This document shows positions 17,702 to 26,177 of a DNA stretch of 64,000 bases, piece after piece. The notes under the pieces are model-generated. The model saw nothing but the letters and a program-made list of their open reading frames with translations. It searched no databases and was not told where the DNA came from. A program made the translations under genes and the position numbers. The DNA is from JAXMBX01 sp046349635. Lineage in GTDB: Bacteria > Planctomycetota > Planctomycetia > Planctomycetales > Planctomycetaceae. Each line of letters opens with the position of its first letter. The stretch's first letter is position 1. The stretch covers positions 1 through 64,000 of the forward strand of contig JAXMBX010000001.1 of assembly GCA_046349635.1 (NCBI GenBank), given 5' to 3'.

Positions 17702-20665
17702 ATGTCCTATCGTTTGCTCGTTTGCTGGCCGGCGCTGACCATCCTCTTTTCGACAGCGCTCTCCGCCGATGAACACTCACCTCAGGCCGCCCTGCGGAAG
17801 ATGAGCGTTCCGGAAGGGCTCGCCGTCACGCAGTTCGCCAGTGAACCGGAAATCCGCCAGCCCATCTTCTGCAAGTGCGATGAGCGGGGCCGCCTCTGGA
17901 CCATTCAGTACCTGCAATACCCTAACCCCGCCGGCTTGAAACGCGTCAAAGTCGACCGCTACTCCCGCACCGAATACGATCGCAAACCCGAACCTCCCCC
18001 ACGTGGCCCTCAAGGTGCCGACCGCATCACCATCTGCGAAGACACCGATGGCGACGGCCGCGCCGACAAGTTCAAGGACTTCGTCACCGGCCTCAATCTC
18101 TGTACCGGCGTCGAATTCGGTTTCGGGGGCGTATTCGTCATCCAGGCCCCCTACCTCCTCTTCTATCCCGACCGCAATCGCGACGACATCCCCGACAGCG
18201 ATCCGGAAGTCCTCCTCGACGGCTTCGGCATCGAGGATTCCCAGTCCCTCGCCAATCATCTCACCTGGGGACCGGATGGCTGGCTGTATGGACTCAATGG
18301 CAGCACCACCACCTGCCGCATTCAGGGAATCGAATTCCAGCAGGGTGTCTGGCGCTATCATCCCCTCACGAAAAAATTCGAACTCTTCTGCGAAGGGGGC
18401 GGCAATCTCTTCGGCCTCACCTTCGACCGCAAAGGTCGCCTGTTCTACAGCTCCAACGGAGGCGTCTTCTACCACGCCGTCCAAGGAGGCTACTACGAAA
18501 AGAACTTCGGCAAGCATGGCCCCCTCCACAATCCCTATGCCTACGGCTTCTTCAAAAACGTCACCCTGCAAGGTCAAACCGGACGCCCCAATCCCGGCGG
18601 CACCGTCTACACCGGCGAAACCTTCCCCCACCGCTTTCACGACGCCTTCCTCTGCAGTGATTTCCTGACCCACACCTGCTCCTGGTGGCAACTCGCGCCA
18701 CGCGGCTCCACCGTCCAGGGCAAACTCGGCGGCCTGCTCGTCGAATCCAATGACAACTGGTTCGGCGCGACCGATCTCTGCCTCGGCCCGCAGGGGGAAA
18801 TCTACGTCACCGACTTCTACGACCGCCGCACCGCCCATCCCGACCCCGATGCCCAATGGGACACCTCCAACGGCCGCATCTATCGCCTTCAGTCCAAAGA
18901 CGTTTCCCCCAAACCCATTCCCCATCTCCTACAAGCCTCGACGTCCGAACTGGTCGAACTCCTCAAACAACCCAACGGCTGGCTGCGGGACCGTGTCCGC
19001 CGACAACTCGCCGAACGCCGCGATCCGCAAGCCATCCCCCTGCTCAAGACTCTGGTTGCTCAAACGCAAGATGAAAACCTCGCCCTGCAGGGATTGTGGG
19101 CTTTGCACGTCAGCGGCCAACTCAATGCGGCATATGCGCGCGAAGTCCTCCAGCATCCCGCCGAGCATCTCCGCGCCTGGACCGTCCGCCTGATCGGTGA
19201 CGAAGGAACAGTCGAACACTCCCTCGCCGAACCGCTCCTGGAACTCGGCCGTTCCGACCCCAGCGTGCAGGTCCGCGCACAATTGGCCGCGTCCGCCAAA
19301 CGGATTCCGGGAGTGGTTGCCGTTCCCCTCCTGCAAGCCCTCATGCAGCGCGATCTCGACCGTGGTGATTTGTATGTGCCGTTGATGCTCTGGTGGGGGC
19401 TCGAGAGCAAAGCCGTCTCCCATCGCGATCATGTTCTCTCGACATTTGCAGTCCCCGCTTCCTGGCCGAATGAAACTCTTCGCGACAATGTTCTTCGCCT
19501 CCTCCGTCGCTATGCCGCCGAAGGCACCCCCGCAGGCTATGCCGCCTGCCAGAGAATCATTTCGTCGCGCCAGATTCCGAGTGAACTCCCTGTCGTCGAT
19601 GCCTTGCTTCTGGGACTGCGGGAACGACCGCGCGGAGCTGCCGATGGAAACTTTCTCGTTGTACCGGAGCCCTTGCAGCACACGATCCGCGAAATATGGC
19701 AACGGGGACCCGAGGAAGATGCTCGCATCCGCCTGGCGATTGAGGCCGGTTTGCAGGAACCCTTACGCACGATCGTCAGCGGTTTAAAGTCCGAACGATT
19801 CGGGCCTGTGATTCAGAATCGTCTTGCGATCCTTCGTGACTATCCCACGTCCGATTGCATTCCGGCCGTGCTGTCGTTCGCGGGCTCGCAGTATCCCGAA
19901 GCGATCAGGCTCGCTGCATTGGAAGTTTTGCAGCGTTTTTCCAATCCGGAAATCACGCACGCCTTGTTAACGGATTACCCGCAGATGTCGGAGCCGCTGA
20001 AGTCCCGCACGCGTGACCTGTTCTTCACTCGCCCCTCCTCCACGCTGGCGTTCCTTGCCCTCGTCGACCAGAAAAAGATCTCTCCCGAGAGCATCCCGCT
20101 CGATCAACTCCGTGGCCTCGCACTCTTACAGAATCCTCAAGTCGATGCCTTGGTCGTGAAGCACTGGGGAAACCTCAAACCGGGAACGCCAGAGGAAAAA
20201 CTCGCGGACATCCGCCGGTTCAATAACGACCTCCGCGCGGGCAAAGGGGATCTGACCTCCGGGAAAGCACTCTTCACAAAGCACTGCGCGACCTGTCACA
20301 AGCTGCAGGGGGAGGGCAACGCCATCGGCCCGGATCTCTCCGGAACCGTGAAGGGGGACTTGAACTCCCTTCTCACGAACATCGTCGACCCCAGCGCGGT
20401 GGTAAAACGGGACTTTCTGAGTTACACGCTGGTCACGCACGCCGGGCAGATCTACACCGGCCTGATCGCGGCCCAGGACGCCGCCAGCGTCACACTGCTC
20501 GATGCGAAGAACCAACGGCAGCGGATCAACCGGGACCAGATCGAAGAGTTCAAAGAGTCCCCCGTGTCATTGATGCCGGAGAAACTGCTGGAACCCTTGT
20601 CCCCGCAGGAACTCCGCGACCTCTTCGCCTACCTCCAACAAGCCGGCCCGGCGAGCACGAAGTAA
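17702..20665 (+). CDS. Giant exported PVC-type heme-binding CxxCH protein
   Basis: A 987-residue exported protein, a paralog in architecture of the one at 8364-11387. It has a signal peptide (residues 1-22). A beta-propeller dehydrogenase-like domain spans about 40-395, with ICEDTDGDGRADKFKDF, LANHLTWGPDGWLYGLNGST and EIYVTDFYDRR. Helical HEAT-like repeats cover about 410-820. The C-terminal c-type module has CATCHK (Cys862), GNAIGPDLSGTVKG and a closing LMPEKLLEPLSPQELRDLFAYL. One heme is expected. Context with the CBM9-like gene suggests periplasmic sugar oxidation or sensing, but that is inference. It ends three bases from the convergent paralog gene at 20669. Confidence 0.9.
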   Translation: MSYRLLVCWPALTILFSTALSADEHSPQAALRKMSVPEGLAVTQFASEPEIRQPIFCKCDERGRLWTIQYLQYPNPAGLKRVKVDRYSRTEYDRKPEPPPRGPQGADRITICEDTDGDGRADKFKDFVTGLNLCTGVEFGFGGVFVIQAPYLLFYPDRNRDDIPDSDPEVLLDGFGIEDSQSLANHLTWGPDGWLYGLNGSTTTCRIQGIEFQQGVWRYHPLTKKFELFCEGGGNLFGLTFDRKGRLFYSSNGGVFYHAVQGGYYEKNFGKHGPLHNPYAYGFFKNVTLQGQTGRPNPGGTVYTGETFPHRFHDAFLCSDFLTHTCSWWQLAPRGSTVQGKLGGLLVESNDNWFGATDLCLGPQGEIYVTDFYDRRTAHPDPDAQWDTSNGRIYRLQSKDVSPKPIPHLLQASTSELVELLKQPNGWLRDRVRRQLAERRDPQAIPLLKTLVAQTQDENLALQGLWALHVSGQLNAAYAREVLQHPAEHLRAWTVRLIGDEGTVEHSLAEPLLELGRSDPSVQVRAQLAASAKRIPGVVAVPLLQALMQRDLDRGDLYVPLMLWWGLESKAVSHRDHVLSTFAVPASWPNETLRDNVLRLLRRYAAEGTPAGYAACQRIISSRQIPSELPVVDALLLGLRERPRGAADGNFLVVPEPLQHTIREIWQRGPEEDARIRLAIEAGLQEPLRTIVSGLKSERFGPVIQNRLAILRDYPTSDCIPAVLSFAGSQYPEAIRLAALEVLQRFSNPEITHALLTDYPQMSEPLKSRTRDLFFTRPSSTLAFLALVDQKKISPESIPLDQLRGLALLQNPQVDALVVKHWGNLKPGTPEEKLADIRRFNNDLRAGKGDLTSGKALFTKHCATCHKLQGEGNAIGPDLSGTVKGDLNSLLTNIVDPSAVVKRDFLSYTLVTHAGQIYTGLIAAQDAASVTLLDAKNQRQRINRDQIEEFKESPVSLMPEKLLEPLSPQELRDLFAYLQQAGPASTK

Positions 20666-20668
20666 TCG

Positions 20669-21827
20669 TTATCGGTGCAGCCCCGCCTTTTCGCAACGTT
20701 GGGTGAGGTCCTGCAGGGTGAAGATCCGGAGACGTGGTTCGGCGATGCGGAAATGCTCCCGCCCGGCTTGAAGATCCCCCCCCTGCGCATAAGCCAGGGC
20801 AAGGTATCCGTGGACGACATCCGCGAATTGTTCGGCGTTCGGATTGGCGTTCATGTAAGGAGTGATCCCGGAGAGCGCCTGTTGAAAATATTTCAGGGCC
20901 AGGTAAGAATCGCGTTCGTCGAGGGAAATCAGTCCCAGAACCACGTTATAGTAAGGTTTGGCAACTTCAACGAGGACATCCGTATCGACACGACTCAAGA
21001 TGGCTTTCGCTGTGATGACGTCCCGCTTAAATCTCATAAGGGCCGTGGCGTGATCGATCAGGATTGCCGCATTATCCGGGGGCATGCTGCAGCGCTTCCT
21101 GTTGACATTGCAGGATCATTTCCGGTTTTCCTGCCGTGTAATAAACGGAGCACATCCGGGTCCAGAAATACCACGGAGCCACTTCAGAGTCAGCCGCGAA
21201 TTTCTGCAGGAGACTCTGCTTCCGCGAGTCTTCCCTTCCTGTGAGCGCCATGGCTTCGTAAACGGCGAGTTCGAAAGGGTGACGACGTTTTTAAGTTTGG
21301 GAAGAAGTTCGAGGACTTCGTCCCAACAGTACCAACAGGCAGCCTGGAACAGACGGTTTGGCTGTTGTCGAAGGTCCTAGAAACCCTGCGAGCAGAGAGA
21401 TGCCGAATCCGAAACTGAAGAGCAAAAAGAAGAATCCCGCCCCAAAGCTGCACATAGTCCCAGAAATTTCGAGGTCGGGTTGACGCCAGAGCACGAAGAA
21501 AACAATTCCTGAGACGACGAGAATGATCAAGTTGCTTCCACCTGGCCCTGCGATCTTTTAAGGAGGAGTAACTGAAATCCGAAGCGGCCTGATTTGGAGA
21601 GCGCACTTCGATTCTTCCGGGGTGAGGGCATTGCGAGTCGAGGGGCCGTTCCGCATTTTGTCGAACTGCTCTTCGTAGTTAGCAACGAGGTCGTCGGTCT
21701 GCATCGCAATCTCTGTATAACCCACCCCTCGCAGCATTGCACAGCTTCCTTGGGTGTATCCGCTTCAAAACGATCCGTGACACTTTTTCCTTGAGGGTCG
21801 ATCGCAGAAGATGATGTAGTATGGCAT
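20669..21827 (-). pseudogene. Frame-disrupted membrane/TPR-like protein, paralog B of a tandem pair
   Basis: Reading across several frames gives one protein of about 385 residues: a start MPYYII followed by DPQGKSVTDRFEADTPKEAV, a two-helix membrane segment (21530-21380), a TPR-like region (WYCWDEVLELLPKLKN, AILIDHATALMRFKRD) and a C-terminal 138-residue intact stretch (20669-21085) with GITPYMNANPNAEQF, YLALAYAQGGDL and a final EKAGL. The same landmarks occur in the same order in the neighbour at 21848-22966 (WCRWDQALRQV, ALKGITP, AQGGDL-type end), so the two are tandem paralogs. At least three frame changes are needed, the first about eight codons after the ATG. It may be a true pseudogene, or real with sequence errors. 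Confidence 0.6.
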
Positions 21828-21847
21828 GGATGTGTTCCCGGTTAGCT

Positions 21848-22966
21848 TCAGGTGGCCGTGACCAGCCCCGCCGCTTCGCCGCTCAAGCAGATCACGGTTG
21901 ATGGAAGTTGCAGCCCGCGTGGGCACGGCGGAAATCTTACGGGCGGTCGAGAGATCGCCCCCTGGGCAGAGGCGAGCGCGACGTATATCAGACAAAAATG
22001 AGAGACGTTTTCGAAGACAATATTCGCCCGGGCGTAGGGGTGATCCCTTTAAGAGCGGTCTCCAGTTTCTCAATGGCGGCGTCGGAGCCCCGCTTCGAAG
22101 TCGACGATTCCGAGGATGCCTTGGCGAAGACAAAGATCGCATTCCGTGCAGCCGTCGATGTCGATCGTGTCCAGAACCGCGAGCGTCTGGGGAGATCACG
22201 CTTATATCGAATGAGCCTCATTGCTAAGCGAGGGAGACGGCGGCATTGTCAGAGCAAGAGCATGGGCTTCCTGCAGGATCTTCAACCTTGCTCCTGGTGG
22301 TCCCGATTTTGTAGCTGTTTGAAATCCGATACAGATACACCCAACGTGGCAGCACGGGATCATTCTGAAAAGGTTGGAGTATTTTTTCAGCGTGCGGCAG
22401 ACGACCCATTCCCACCAGGATCTGGGCCTCCGAAGCGGCCAATTCAAAAGGGAGGAGCGCGTCGGTCAATCCCCCCACTTGCCGCAACGCCTGATCCCAG
22501 CGGCACCAGTGGAGATCGTGAAAAACCTGCGGAGTTTGCCGTCCATTTTGAAATGCATCCAGAGAAACGCAGCGATCGCAAAAAAAGTGGGCGTAAGTGC
22601 GATCAGCGTCAGGAGAGAATCCCAGATTCCCCAAGTCTGTCCCTGATACTTCAAAATCAAGAATATCGCGAGTGCGGGCAGGATCATCCACCACAAGTGT
22701 CGATTAATCCGATACAGGAATCTCCAGAACTTTTGCCAGAACGAGAGCTTGTTCTGAAGATCCAACCGTCCGGGTGAAAAAGAAATTCGCGGATCCCTGG
22801 GCCACTGGCGGACAGGCGGCTTGATGGGAAGAATATCGTCAGTGAGGAGTGTCACTTCCTGATATCCCTGAGCGCGCCCCGCACGGTCTCCGCGGGAGTG
22901 GGACCTTCAAAACGTTCTGTAACCGATCGGCCGCGCGGATTGCGTGCTGATGATGTAGTGGGGCAT
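21848..22966 (-). pseudogene. Frame-disrupted membrane/TPR-like protein, paralog A of a tandem pair
   Basis: Upstream partner of the copy at 20669-21827, separated from it by 20 bases. Reconstructed order: MPHYIIS, then (after a one-base shift) NPRGRSVTERFEGPTPAETV, a polar linker, two transmembrane helices (around 22700-22560, WWMILPALAIFLILKY and LTLIALTPTFFAIAAFLW), then after another shift WCRWDQALRQVGGLTDALLP and YRISNSYKIG. After further shifts come LDTIDIDGC, GITP, LIYVALASAQG and a C-terminal EAAGLVTAT with a TGA at 21848. Helical repeat pairs suggest TPR-type protein interaction in the cytoplasm or periplasm. The divergence between the copies is high, so the duplication is old. Frame damage may be decay or sequencing indels. 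Confidence 0.55.
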
Positions 22967-23372
22967 GGAGCGGCGGCGAATTGGGAAGAGAGCAGGAGAT
23001 TGGTCCCGTTATTATCGGGAACCTGCCGCCGAATACAAGAAATTTCGCGCAGGGAGGCAAAGTGGCTCAGAAGATTTCGAGCAGCGAACGCGACAAGGTG
23101 GGGTACCCTGGGTGGTGAACACCGTGTTCACACGTCCCAGGGCCCCAGCCAGCGGATTGCACGCCTTCATATCTTGCGGGTTCCACTCTCTCCTGGAGGC
23201 GAGAACTGTTTTTTGGTTCTTTTGCCAGATGAGGCGCGCGGCCGGGGGGCGTGAAACCGTTCTATGTCAAACGCTGATCATCTCAGCGGGAGATTTCCGC
23301 ACCGGACAGTCCTTGCGAGAACTGTCCGGCGGTAGAGAGAGGGCCGATCCTTCGTTCCTTCACACGCCCCGA
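22967..23372. other. Gene-free interval
   Basis: About 400 bases between the tandem paralog pair and the next minus-strand gene. Open frames on the + strand here show no domain or ribosome site. It contains a perfect inverted repeat at 23302-23329 (CCGGACAGT facing ACTGTCCGG, ten-base loop) downstream of the Gly/Tyr-rich gene. The repeat is not followed by a T run on either strand. Confidence 0.45.
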
Positions 23373-23726
23373 CTACCAGCCGTACGGAGCGTAGTTATTG
23401 AAACTGAATCCGAAGCCAGGCTTGGCGACGGTCAGGCCGAACCCACTTCCGTAGGGGTAAACGTTGTTGTAGCCGAAGTTGCTGTAACCAAAATTGTTGT
23501 ACATGGGATAAGCGGGATACGGACGGGCCACCGGTCCGCAGTAACCTCGATAGCAGCCACCCGGAGCAACGGCGACGCGCGGAGCACAACCGACGTTGCC
23601 ATATCCGCCGTATCCACCGAATCCCCCATAGCCGCCGCTGCCATAAGGACCGTGAGCTTCCGCTGTCCCCGTGGCCAAAAATCCCAATCCCACCAACATC
23701 GTGCCGACAAAAAGAAGCTTCTTCAT
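23373..23726 (-). CDS. Small secreted Gly/Tyr/Asn-rich protein
   Basis: A 117-residue protein with a strong signal peptide (residues 1-24, MKKLLFVGTMLVGLGFLATG then TAEAHG). The mature part is dominated by Gly, Tyr, Pro and Asn: GYGGFGGYGGYGN near residue 35 and NNFGYSNFGYNNVYPYGSGF near 80. Three or four Cys occur (CAPR, GGCYRGYCG), which could form disulphides. Such proteins recur in planctomycetes as presumed cell-surface or stalk/matrix components, but no function is proven. A GGGAAA ribosome-like site lies just before the ATG. Confidence 0.7.
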   Translation of the reverse strand: MKKLLFVGTMLVGLGFLATGTAEAHGPYGSGGYGGFGGYGGYGNVGCAPRVAVAPGGCYRGYCGPVARPYPAYPMYNNFGYSNFGYNNVYPYGSGFGLTVAKPGFGFSFNNYAPYGW

Positions 23727-24080
23727 GATTTCCCTTTCCCGACTTGTCTTTTCCGCGAACTGTCTTGTGTTGTTTTCATTCGATCGAACTCGTCGATCAC
23801 AGGGGAACTAAATCGCAAGGACCGTGCCAAAGACATTTCTGTGGTCCTTTGAAAATGACGTAACGTGTTGTTGCAAAACACAATGAGTGTTAACTTTGCA
23901 CCCTTACTAACGGCGCAAGTCCGACTGCGAAAGGTGTATCAAAACCGCAAAAGTGATATCCGGATGAGGACACTCTTTCAAAAATCAGGGAGAATGGGAG
24001 AACCCTGCCGGAAGGGGTTTTGACGGGTGAGAAATCAGCAGCGGCGAAATCAGAAGCTGCGGAACAGTAAAGGGTGAGAC
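23727..24080. other. Divergent-promoter interval, comparatively AT-rich
   Basis: About 350 bases between the divergent Gly/Tyr-rich and CbiX genes. It is noticeably richer in A+T than the flanks, with short imperfect repeats (AACGTGTTGTTGCAAAACAC, GAGTGTTAAC). It lies inside the zone where strand composition changes sign (see findings). I find no consensus DnaA box (TTATNCACA), iteron or tRNA. Confidence 0.4.
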
Positions 24081-24449
24081 ATGGGGCGGGGGATCATCAT
24101 TGTCGATCATGGGTCGCGCCTGCCGCTAAGCAACGCGCTGCTGGCAGAAGTCGCAGCCGCCTTTCATGCCCGCGATCCGCAGAAATACCCGATCGTTGAA
24201 CCCGCCCACATGGAACTCGCCGAGCCGACAATCGCACAGGCCTATGACCGCTGCGTCGCGCGCGGTGCGGAAGAGATCGTCGTCTGTCCCTACTTCCTCG
24301 GCCCCGGACGGCATTGGACCGAGGACATCCCCCGCCTGGTCAAAGACGCGGCCGGTAAGCATCCCGGAACGACGTGGAAACTTGCCCGCCCACTCGGTCT
24401 CGATCCCCTGATGCTGGACCTGTTGCACCGGCGAATCGAGGAGGCTTAA
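24081..24449 (+). CDS. CbiX/SirB-type small chelatase-like protein
   Basis: A 122-residue cytosolic protein of the CbiX/SirB class, the short form that works as a homodimer. It opens with the family metal-site motif IIIVDHGSR (His10) and continues with PIVEPAHMELAEPTIAQAYD and VVCPYFLGPGRHW, giving the second conserved His (about residue 73). Full-length members insert Co2+ or Fe2+ into sirohydrochlorin; short forms are often annotated as sirohydrochlorin chelatase without proof, and no cobalamin or siroheme genes are nearby. Its stop is three bases before the addiction-module-type gene, so the two are almost certainly co-transcribed. Confidence 0.82.
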   Translation: MGRGIIIVDHGSRLPLSNALLAEVAAAFHARDPQKYPIVEPAHMELAEPTIAQAYDRCVARGAEEIVVCPYFLGPGRHWTEDIPRLVKDAAGKHPGTTWKLARPLGLDPLMLDLLHRRIEEA

Positions 24450-24452
24450 GAG

Positions 24453-24695
24453 ATGTCGAATCGCGAAGAGCTCGCAGAGAAAATCAGATCCCTCTCCTGG
24501 GAGGACCGAGCTTACCTGCTTGAAGTGATCGAAGAGAGCTTGTGGGCTCAAGAGAGTGATCCGCAAATCGCGGAGGCGTGGCGAATAGAAATAGAGCGTC
24601 GTGCCCAGGCGTATGAGCGGGGTGAGATGAAGGCTGAAGATTGGCGAACAGTCATGCAACGCTTGCGAGCCGAGCGTCCCTCGCGGAATTCCTGA
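24453..24695 (+). CDS. Putative addiction-module antitoxin-like protein
   Basis: An 80-residue, charged, largely helical protein of the putative addiction module component family. That family has an N-terminal EELAEKIRSLSWEDRAYLLEVIEESL segment and a mid-protein AEAWRIEIERRAQAYERGEM, both seen here. Family members usually precede a RelE/ParE-type toxin. The next gene here is a convergent pilT 238 bases away, so no toxin is present and the gene is an orphan. It is instead coupled to the CbiX-like gene. An orphan regulator or antitoxin against a toxin elsewhere are both possible. Confidence 0.75.
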   Translation: MSNREELAEKIRSLSWEDRAYLLEVIEESLWAQESDPQIAEAWRIEIERRAQAYERGEMKAEDWRTVMQRLRAERPSRNS

Positions 24696-24754
24696 TCGTC
24701 AGCGATTGGACCTCCGCGAGAGCCGCAGCAGGTATTTCAAATTTGTCCATGCTT

Positions 24755-24795
24755 GGGTGGCACGCCCTGACGACAGGAAGGGCGTGGCAAGCGTC
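24755..24795. repeat. Dispersed palindromic repeat, copy 2
   Basis: GGGTGGCACGCCCT followed after ten bases by AGGGCGTGGCAAGC, giving a near-perfect hairpin, between convergent genes. The opening matches the GGGTGGCATGCC start of copy 1. Confidence 0.55.
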
Positions 24796-24819
24796 TCTTG
24801 ACGCGTCATTACCTTGCTT

Positions 24820-24905
24820 GGGTGCCATGCCCGCATCGCGCCAGCAGGGCGGGCATGCGTGCGCTAGGCTCTCGTTGGTACACACATGGGACTGTAACGC
24901 TGACG
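24820..24905. repeat. Dispersed palindromic repeat, copy 3
   Basis: GGGTGCCATGCCCGC with the reverse arm GCGGGCATG (nine-base stem CATGCCCGC/GCGGGCATG). It is followed by a conserved tail ending TAACGCTGACG that parallels the tail of the copy at 8267-8338. It sits between the convergent addiction-module and pilT genes. Confidence 0.6.
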
Positions 24906-24933
24906 AAATCAATGACATCCCCACACACGACCC

Positions 24934-26115
24934 CTACAGAATCGCCGCACCTTTGACGTCGATCCCCTTCAAGATCATCTTCAACTGTTCCACGTTCGGG
25001 GACACTTCAAACGCATCCTGACGGCTGATCATTTCACGCGTGATAAACCCGTACAGGCTGTCGTTGAACTGCTGCATCCCTTCTTCCTTACCGATACGGA
25101 TCGCATCCGCCAGCTTTTCGTCCTTCTCTTCCAGGATCAGCTTCCGAATTGTCGGATTGACGATCATGATCTCGATGATCGGCACCCGCTTGGGGCTATC
25201 GACAATCGTCGGGAGCAGTTTCTGCGCGATAATGGCGTTCAGGTTGAACCCCATACTGGAACGCAAAGCGGGGTGCATCGACTGTGGGAACAGGTCCAGG
25301 ATACGGCCGATCGTCGACGGAGCACTCGAAGCGTGGATGGTTCCGAACACCAGGTGTCCCGTTTCTGCAGCGTGCATGGCCGTCGAAAACGTTTCCATAT
25401 CACGCATCTCACCCACCAGCATGATGTCGGGGTCTTGACGCACGGCGTGTTTCATCGCGATTTCGAAGTTCTTCACATCCAGCCCGATCTCGCGCTGGTT
25501 GATCAGACTTTTGTCCTGCGTGTACACGAATTCGACAGGGTCCTCGATGGTGAGGATATGTTTGCGGTGGTTGTGATTAACCCAGTCGAGCATGGATGCA
25601 ATGGTGGTTGATTTACCGGACCCGGTCACCCCGGCCAGCAGCACCATCCCCTGGTCGTACTGACACAGCCGCTCCATGACCGGAGGCAGATTCAATCCCG
25701 CGAAGTTGGGGATGGAGCGTTCGACTTTACGGGAAACCATCCCCATGTTCCCCATCTGGATGAACAGGTTCACGCGGAAACGCCACGGATCCCCTTCATA
25801 TTCGACGATGTACGCAAAGTCCGCCCCCCCTTCATTATGGAAGATCTGGCGGTTCCGATCGTCCATCATCGGGTAGAGAAGCTGTTGCATCCCTTCCTGG
25901 GTGATGGGGTCCATCTGCAGTTCGCGGAGTTCGCCCCGGACGCGCAGCGTCGGAGGCTTGCCGACTTTCAGGTGCAAGTCAGAACCGTTGTACTTGATCA
26001 ACTGGCGGAACAGCTTGTCCACTTCAAGGGCTTGGCGCTCCTTGACGGATTTGAGCATGCCGAAGGTGCCGCCGGTCGAGGGTTTCTCTTCAGTTGCTGC
26101 GCCATGACCACCCAT
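24934..26115 (-). CDS. pilT: PilT-type pilus retraction ATPase
   Basis: A 393-residue secretion ATPase of the PilT/GspE family, which hydrolyses ATP in the cytoplasm to depolymerise type IV pili. An N-terminal PAS-like region (about 30-130) precedes the P-loop GVTGSGKSTT (about residue 162), the Asp box ILTIEDPVEF, Walker B DIMLVGEMRD (about 228) and the His box TGHLVFGTIHASSA. The PilT-type AIRIGKEEGMQQFNDSL helix follows. The PilT branch is supported by the QDKSLINQREIG segment and the overall length. About 25 unusual residues lead the protein. AAGGA lies six bases before the ATG. It is 62 bases downstream of hisF on the same strand; no other pilus genes lie in the window. Confidence 0.92.
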   Translation of the reverse strand: MGGHGAATEEKPSTGGTFGMLKSVKERQALEVDKLFRQLIKYNGSDLHLKVGKPPTLRVRGELRELQMDPITQEGMQQLLYPMMDDRNRQIFHNEGGADFAYIVEYEGDPWRFRVNLFIQMGNMGMVSRKVERSIPNFAGLNLPPVMERLCQYDQGMVLLAGVTGSGKSTTIASMLDWVNHNHRKHILTIEDPVEFVYTQDKSLINQREIGLDVKNFEIAMKHAVRQDPDIMLVGEMRDMETFSTAMHAAETGHLVFGTIHASSAPSTIGRILDLFPQSMHPALRSSMGFNLNAIIAQKLLPTIVDSPKRVPIIEIMIVNPTIRKLILEEKDEKLADAIRIGKEEGMQQFNDSLYGFITREMISRQDAFEVSPNVEQLKMILKGIDVKGAAIL

Positions 26116-26177
26116 GATGGTTCCTTCTGATCGATTCGGAGGTGATGTCGGGGGTTCAGCCCGACGAAGTGAGCCAG

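Noticed and set aside
23302..23329. Perfect inverted repeat CCGGACAGT/ACTGTCCGG as a terminator
   Set aside because: No T run on either strand; recorded as an inverted repeat in the gene-free interval, not a terminator.
20600..24100. Search for DnaA boxes, iterons or an AT-rich DUE to support an origin
   Set aside because: No TTATNCACA-type box or repeat array seen; origin claim kept only as a skew-based hypothesis.
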